Shown here: positions 59,989-64,000 of the stretch, one piece after another | How the letters are laid out: each line of letters starts with the position of its first letter | Numbering within the stretch: the first letter of the stretch is position 1 | From: Mesorhizobium sp. ORS 3359 | Lineage (GTDB): Bacteria; Pseudomonadota; Alphaproteobacteria; Rhizobiales; Rhizobiaceae | Direction: 5' to 3' | NCBI GenBank assembly: GCA_000824845.1 | Contig: CCNC01000068.1 | Coordinates: 62,001-126,000, forward strand | DNA: 64,000 bases | Notes under the pieces: model-generated | Databases searched by the model: none | The model's input: the letters and a program-made list of their open reading frames with translations, nothing else | Told to the model about the DNA's origin: nothing | Position numbers and translations under genes: made by a program

Positions 59989-62400
59989 CTAACCAAAATA
60001 GGCTTTGGCGAGACCGTTGTAGAGATTGCCGATCTCGGTCGCGAGATCATCAAGCACATCCGCCGTCATGTCCGATGGTTCCCTCACCGCGATTGCCGTA
60101 TTGAGCTGCAGGATCTCCTTGGCGGCCGGCGACATATGCCCCTCGCCGCCGACGGATGGCAGCATGCCGATCTCGGCCTTCAGCCGCTCTAGCTGGAACA
60201 GGACCGAGCGCGGATTGAGCGGGTCGAGCGCGAGCAGGTCGATGACCGTGCGCCGCCCGGCCTGCACCGGATATTGGCGGCGGTGGGTCATGACGCTGTC
60301 GCCGATCTCCAGCATCATGTCGAGCGCGCCCTCCGGCGCTCCTTTCCTTGTCAGCCGGCTGAGGGTGCGGGCGATCTGGATGCCGCGTTCGAGCCTGCGG
60401 CCGATCTCCAGGAAGCGCCAGCCGGTGAAGCGGTACATGTTCTCGTGCAGCAGGCCCGAAAAACCAGCGAGCTTGCGCAAAAGCACAGTCATCGCCCGCG
60501 TCGCATCATCTCCGGGCGCGACCGTCTCCGCGAACTTGTGAACGGTCTTCGAGAGGTCCTTCAGCGCCAGCCAGCCATCGGGCGAGAAGCGGTCACGAAT
60601 CTGCCCGGCGCTGTAGACGGCGCTGTCCAGGGTCCCGATGAGCCCCGGTGGTATCGCCGTTTCGACGTCGATGCCGAACGGCTCGAGATAGTCCCTGATA
60701 TCGGCCAGCAGCGGCATGTCCGGATCGGACGTCTCGGCGAGCCGCACGTGATAGGCGCGCAGCACGCGCACCGTATCTTCCGAACGCTCGATATAGCGCC
60801 CGAGCCAGGTCAGGTTCTCCGCCGCGCGGCTGGGCAGGCTGCCCGGCATGGTGCGGGTGAAGCTCTCATGCTCCTGCGGCAGCAGCGTCTCACGGTCGAC
60901 CGGCCTGTCGCTGACCACCCAGACATCCGCGGCCTGGCCGCCGCGCTGCATGGCGATCGCCGTCGGGTCGAGCGAGAAGCCGACGCGGGCGAAGCCACCG
61001 GGCATCACCGTCCAGCCTTCCGGCGTGCGCGCCAGATAGACGCGCAGGCTGGCGGGCCGCGGTTCCAGCAAACCACCGACAAACACCGGCGTGGTCGACA
61101 GCGTCACCGCTTCCTGGCCGACGAAACCGGCGCCATCCGCTTCGATCCGCGCGACAAGCTCGGCCCGCTCGCCGGCCGACAGGGATGAACCGAGCCGGGT
61201 CGCGCCGTCGTCCTCGAAGGCGAGCCGGGTCGACAGCGCCGGGCCGACCACCATGCGGTCGATGTTGGCAAGCACATGGGCTCGCTCGCTCTCCTGCCCG
61301 CACCACCAGGTGGCGATGTTCGGCAGCTTGAGGTCGTCGGCCTGCAGTTCCCGCGCGATCCTGGGCAGGAAGGACAGCAGCGCCCGCGTCTCCATCAGGC
61401 CCGAGCCCAGCGCATTGACGGCCGACACCGTGCCGCGCCGGATCGCCTCGACAAGCCCCGGCGTGCCGATCTGCGAGTCCGGCTTGAGCTCCAGCGGGTC
61501 GGCAAAAGCGGCATCGAGCCGCCGCCACAAGACGCCGATCGGCATCAGGCCAGCAACGGTGCGCACCATCAGCCTGCCACCGGACACGGTCAGGTCCTCG
61601 CCCTCGAGCAGCATGATGCCGAGATAGCGGGCGATATAGGCATGCTCGTAATAGGTTTCGTTGAGCGGGCCCGGCGTCAGGATGGCGACACGACCGCTGG
61701 AATCCTTGGCCATGCCGTTCAGCGCGTCGCGGAAGCGGCGGAAGAAGCCGGCAAGGCGGTGCACATGCATCTCGCCATAGATGTCCGAAAGCGCCCGCGT
61801 CGTGGCGACACGGTTCTCCAGCGCGAAGCCGGCGCCCGACGGCGCCTGGGTGCGGTCGCCCAGCACCCACCAGCGGCCATCCGGTCCGCGGCCGAGCTCG
61901 AACGCGACCATGTGGAGGAAATGCCCGCTGGCCGGCCTGACGCCGGCGATGGGGCGCAGATATTCCGGACTCGCCGCGATCAGCCCGGCCGGCAGGATGC
62001 CCTTCTCGATCAGCCGATTCGGCCCGTATATATCGGCCAGGATCGCCTCGAACAGGTCCGCGCGCTGGACCAGTCCGGCGCTGATCTCGGCCCATTCCTT
62101 CTCGTCGATCAGCAGCGGAACATAGGCGAGCGGCCATTCCCGCTCATTGGCGCCCGCCTTGTCATAGACGCGGTAATAGACGCCTGCATCGCGCAGATAC
62201 TGGTCGGCCCGGGCAAAACGCTGCCCAAGCCGCTCCGCCCCCAAACCGTCGAGCGCGTCGATGAAGGAGCGCCAGGCCGGACGCGGGCTGCCCGACGCGT
62301 CGACCATTTCGTCGACGACGCCTTCGATCGGCCGGTAGCGTTCCAGCAGGCCCTGCGCCCGCGGCCTGCCGCCCGCCCGTTTCTGATTCCCCTTGGCCAT
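59989..62400 (-). CDS. Circularly permuted ATP-grasp / alpha-E domain fusion
   Basis: An 803-residue fusion. Residues about 15-480 are the circularly permuted ATP-grasp unit (COG2308), with ILTPGPLNETYYEHAYIARY and ELGRGPDGRWWVLGDRTQAPSG. About 505-800 form the alpha-E domain (COG2307), RAAENLTWLGRYIERSEDTVR. In many genomes these are two genes; here they are one. ATP-grasp enzymes ligate acids to amines. The middle of a conserved trio with a DUF2126 protein (6 bases upstream) and a transglutaminase (1 base downstream). No experimentally known function is recalled. Confidence 0.9.
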   Translation of the reverse strand: MAKGNQKRAGGRPRAQGLLERYRPIEGVVDEMVDASGSPRPAWRSFIDALDGLGAERLGQRFARADQYLRDAGVYYRVYDKAGANEREWPLAYVPLLIDEKEWAEISAGLVQRADLFEAILADIYGPNRLIEKGILPAGLIAASPEYLRPIAGVRPASGHFLHMVAFELGRGPDGRWWVLGDRTQAPSGAGFALENRVATTRALSDIYGEMHVHRLAGFFRRFRDALNGMAKDSSGRVAILTPGPLNETYYEHAYIARYLGIMLLEGEDLTVSGGRLMVRTVAGLMPIGVLWRRLDAAFADPLELKPDSQIGTPGLVEAIRRGTVSAVNALGSGLMETRALLSFLPRIARELQADDLKLPNIATWWCGQESERAHVLANIDRMVVGPALSTRLAFEDDGATRLGSSLSAGERAELVARIEADGAGFVGQEAVTLSTTPVFVGGLLEPRPASLRVYLARTPEGWTVMPGGFARVGFSLDPTAIAMQRGGQAADVWVVSDRPVDRETLLPQEHESFTRTMPGSLPSRAAENLTWLGRYIERSEDTVRVLRAYHVRLAETSDPDMPLLADIRDYLEPFGIDVETAIPPGLIGTLDSAVYSAGQIRDRFSPDGWLALKDLSKTVHKFAETVAPGDDATRAMTVLLRKLAGFSGLLHENMYRFTGWRFLEIGRRLERGIQIARTLSRLTRKGAPEGALDMMLEIGDSVMTHRRQYPVQAGRRTVIDLLALDPLNPRSVLFQLERLKAEIGMLPSVGGEGHMSPAAKEILQLNTAIAVREPSDMTADVLDDLATEIGNLYNGLAKAYFG

Positions 62401-62406
62401 TGTCGA

Positions 62407-64000
62407 TCAGAGTCTCGCCGGCCGCCTCAGGTCAAGGGTCATCGGGAACTCTTCAGAGGCTTCTTCGTCGCGCAGCACATAGCCGCCCGGCGTGTGGCCG
62501 CGTGGCTCGAAGCGGGCGAGGCGTCGGGCCTCGGCCTCGTTGCCATTGACTGGGAAGGTGTCGTAGTTGCGGCCGCCCGGATGCGCGACATGGTAGACGC
62601 AGCCGCCGACCGAGCGACCCGACCAGCGATCATAGATGTCAAAGACCAGCGGCGTGTTGACCGGCAGGGCCGGATGCAGGCCGGAGGCCGGCTGCCAGGC
62701 CTTGAAGCGCACGCCGGCCACCGCGACCTCTCTGGTGTCGGTGACCTTCATCGGCACGATACGGCCGTTGCAAACGATGGCGTGACGCTCCGGATTGAGG
62801 CCTTCCGTCCGCACCTGCAGCCGCTCGACCGAGGAATCGACGAAGCGGACCGTGCCGCCGATCGCGCCCTGCTCGCCCATCACATGCCAAGGCTCCAGCG
62901 CCTGCCTGAGCTCCAGCTTGACGCCGGCATGCTGAACCTCGCCGCAGAACGGGAAGCGGAACTCGAGCTGGGCCGCGAACCATTCGGGGCGGAAATCGAA
63001 GCCGTTGAGCTTCAGATCCTCCAGCACGTCGAGGAAATCCGCCCAGACGTAATGCGGCAGCATGAAGCGGTCGTGCAGCGACGTACCCCAGCGCACGAAG
63101 CGTCCGTCGAGCGGGTTCTTCCAGGCGCGGGCGATGATCGCACGGACCAGCAACTGCTGGGCGAGGCTCATGCGCGCATTGGGCGGCATCTCGAAGCCGC
63201 GGAACTCGACCAGTCCCAGCCGGCCGGTCGGGCCGTCCGGCGAGAACAATTTGTCGATGCAGATTTCCGAACGGTGCGTGTTGCCGGTCACGTCGGTCAG
63301 GAGGTTGCGGAAAAGCCGGTCGACCAGCCATGGCAACGGTGCATTGCCCTTGTCTGGATGCGGCACCTGCGCCAGCGCGATCTCCAGCTCGTATAGGGAA
63401 TCGTGCCGCGCCTCGTCGAAGCGCGGCGCCTGGCTGGTCGGACCGATGAACAGGCCGGAAAACATGTAGGACAGCGACGGATGCCGCTGCCATTGCAGCA
63501 CCAGGCTCTTCAACAGGTCGGGCCGGCGCAGGAACGGGCTGTCATTGGGCGTCGCGCCACCAACGACGACATGGTTGCCGCCGCCGGTTCCGGTATGGCG
63601 GCCATCGATCATGAACTTGTCGGTGCCGAGCCGCGACTGCCGTGCTTCTTCGTAGATCGCCGTGGTGGTGGCGACGCATTCGTTCCAGTTGGCGGCCGGG
63701 TGGATGTTGACCTCGATGACGCCGGGATCCGGCGCCACGCGGATGACGTTGAGGCGCGGGTCGTGCGGCGGGGCGTAACCTTCGATATGCACCGGTAGGC
63801 CGATCGCCTTTGCCGCGTTCTCCGCCGCCGCCACCAGTTCGAGATAGTCCTCCAACGCCTCGACCGGCGGCATGAACACGCAGAGCCGGCCGTCGCGCGG
63901 CTCGACGCTGAGCGCCGTGCGCACCGCGCCGCCAATCTCCGTGATCTCCTGCTCGACACGGTCCTGCTGGCCGGTCGCGGCGGTGAAGGACACCGCCTGC
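62407..64000 (-). CDS. DUF2126 / transglutaminase-associated protein, 5' end cut by the window
   Basis: Over 528 residues of the C-terminal part are seen; the frame stays open to the right edge and full-length members have about 1100 residues with an N-terminal transglutaminase domain, which is missing here only because of the window. The DUF2126 signature includes [33 protein letters not shown] and [21 protein letters not shown] near the end. It lies upstream of the ATP-grasp/alpha-E gene in the same operon, and the three form a known neighbourhood of unknown chemistry. Confidence 0.88.
   Translation of the reverse strand, partial: QAVSFTAATGQQDRVEQEITEIGGAVRTALSVEPRDGRLCVFMPPVEALEDYLELVAAAENAAKAIGLPVHIEGYAPPHDPRLNVIRVAPDPGVIEVNIHPAANWNECVATTTAIYEEARQSRLGTDKFMIDGRHTGTGGGNHVVVGGATPNDSPFLRRPDLLKSLVLQWQRHPSLSYMFSGLFIGPTSQAPRFDEARHDSLYELEIALAQVPHPDKGNAPLPWLVDRLFRNLLTDVTGNTHRSEICIDKLFSPDGPTGRLGLVEFRGFEMPPNARMSLAQQLLVRAIIARAWKNPLDGRFVRWGTSLHDRFMLPHYVWADFLDVLEDLKLNGFDFRPEWFAAQLEFRFPFCGEVQHAGVKLELRQALEPWHVMGEQGAIGGTVRFVDSSVERLQVRTEGLNPERHAIVCNGRIVPMKVTDTREVAVAGVRFKAWQPASGLHPALPVNTPLVFDIYDRWSGRSVGGCVYHVAHPGGRNYDTFPVNGNEAEARRLARFEPRGHTPGGYVLRDEEASEEFPMTLDLRRPARL

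Noticed and set aside
61276..63396. 706-codon open frame on the plus strand
   Set aside because: Antisense shadow of the ATP-grasp/alpha-E and DUF2126 genes, both of which have strong family signatures.

Overview
The window is a GC-rich alphaproteobacterial chromosome segment that looks rhizobial, most likely Mesorhizobium or a close relative. The evidence is the CtrA/ChpT/SciP cell-cycle set, a DUF1134 (EipA-type) envelope protein, a heterotetrameric sarcosine oxidase operon, a NolR-like ArsR regulator, and palindromic intergenic repeats of rhizobial type. No phage, insertion sequence or CRISPR array was found. Most of the window is ordinary core and metabolic sequence.

Layout. 0-6.5 kb: an edge-cut acetyltransferase, an HSD10-type dehydrogenase next to a CaiB/racemase-type gene, a HugZ-like protein, an ArsR regulator, a TrmH-type RNA methyltransferase, a coiled-coil membrane protein and a DUF1134 protein. 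6.8-11.6 kb: a cell-cycle block with chpT, a one-domain response regulator, ctrA, a FliJ-like gene and sciP. The ctrA upstream region carries four GANTC sites, and a CtrA-like box lies before sciP. 11.9-14.4 kb: mnmA, a Gfo/Idh/MocA oxidoreductase and a tRNA-Met(CAT). 14.6-24.6 kb: an accessory-looking module next to the tRNA. It holds a very large cyclase/AAA ATPase/TPR protein built like soluble adenylyl cyclase, diverging from a GMC oxidoreductase fused to an alpha/beta hydrolase, which is followed by an overlapping PhoD-like phosphoesterase.

24.7-33.9 kb: a YgiQ-family radical SAM protein, an RND efflux pump with its adaptor, an RNA cytosine methyltransferase and a TetR regulator. 34-41.7 kb: soxBDAG for sarcosine oxidation, two SDR dehydrogenases and a GNAT enzyme. 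42.1-44 kb: two tandem paralogs of unknown function that end in a helix-turn-helix-like segment. 44-51.6 kb: a ROK regulator diverging from a sugar ABC-transport operon (binding protein, two permeases, SIS isomerase, PfkB kinase, ATPase), with a strong palindromic operator between them.

51.66 kb: a 30-codon gene whose product resembles a RiPP (lasso-type) precursor, with a YxxPxL leader motif and a short Cys-containing tail, and no processing genes nearby. 51.8-64 kb: an ALDH7-type dehydrogenase, an ECF42-type sigma factor with a DGPF partner, a DNA topoisomerase IB, three overlapping glycosyltransferases, and a set of transglutaminase, ATP-grasp/alpha-E fusion and DUF2126 protein cut by the right edge.

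The observations most worth a second look are the orphan RiPP-like precursor, the cyclase with a split active site, the oxidase-hydrolase fusion with a cysteine in the nucleophile position, the tandem unknown paralogs, and the regulatory sites around ctrA, sciP and the ROK operon.
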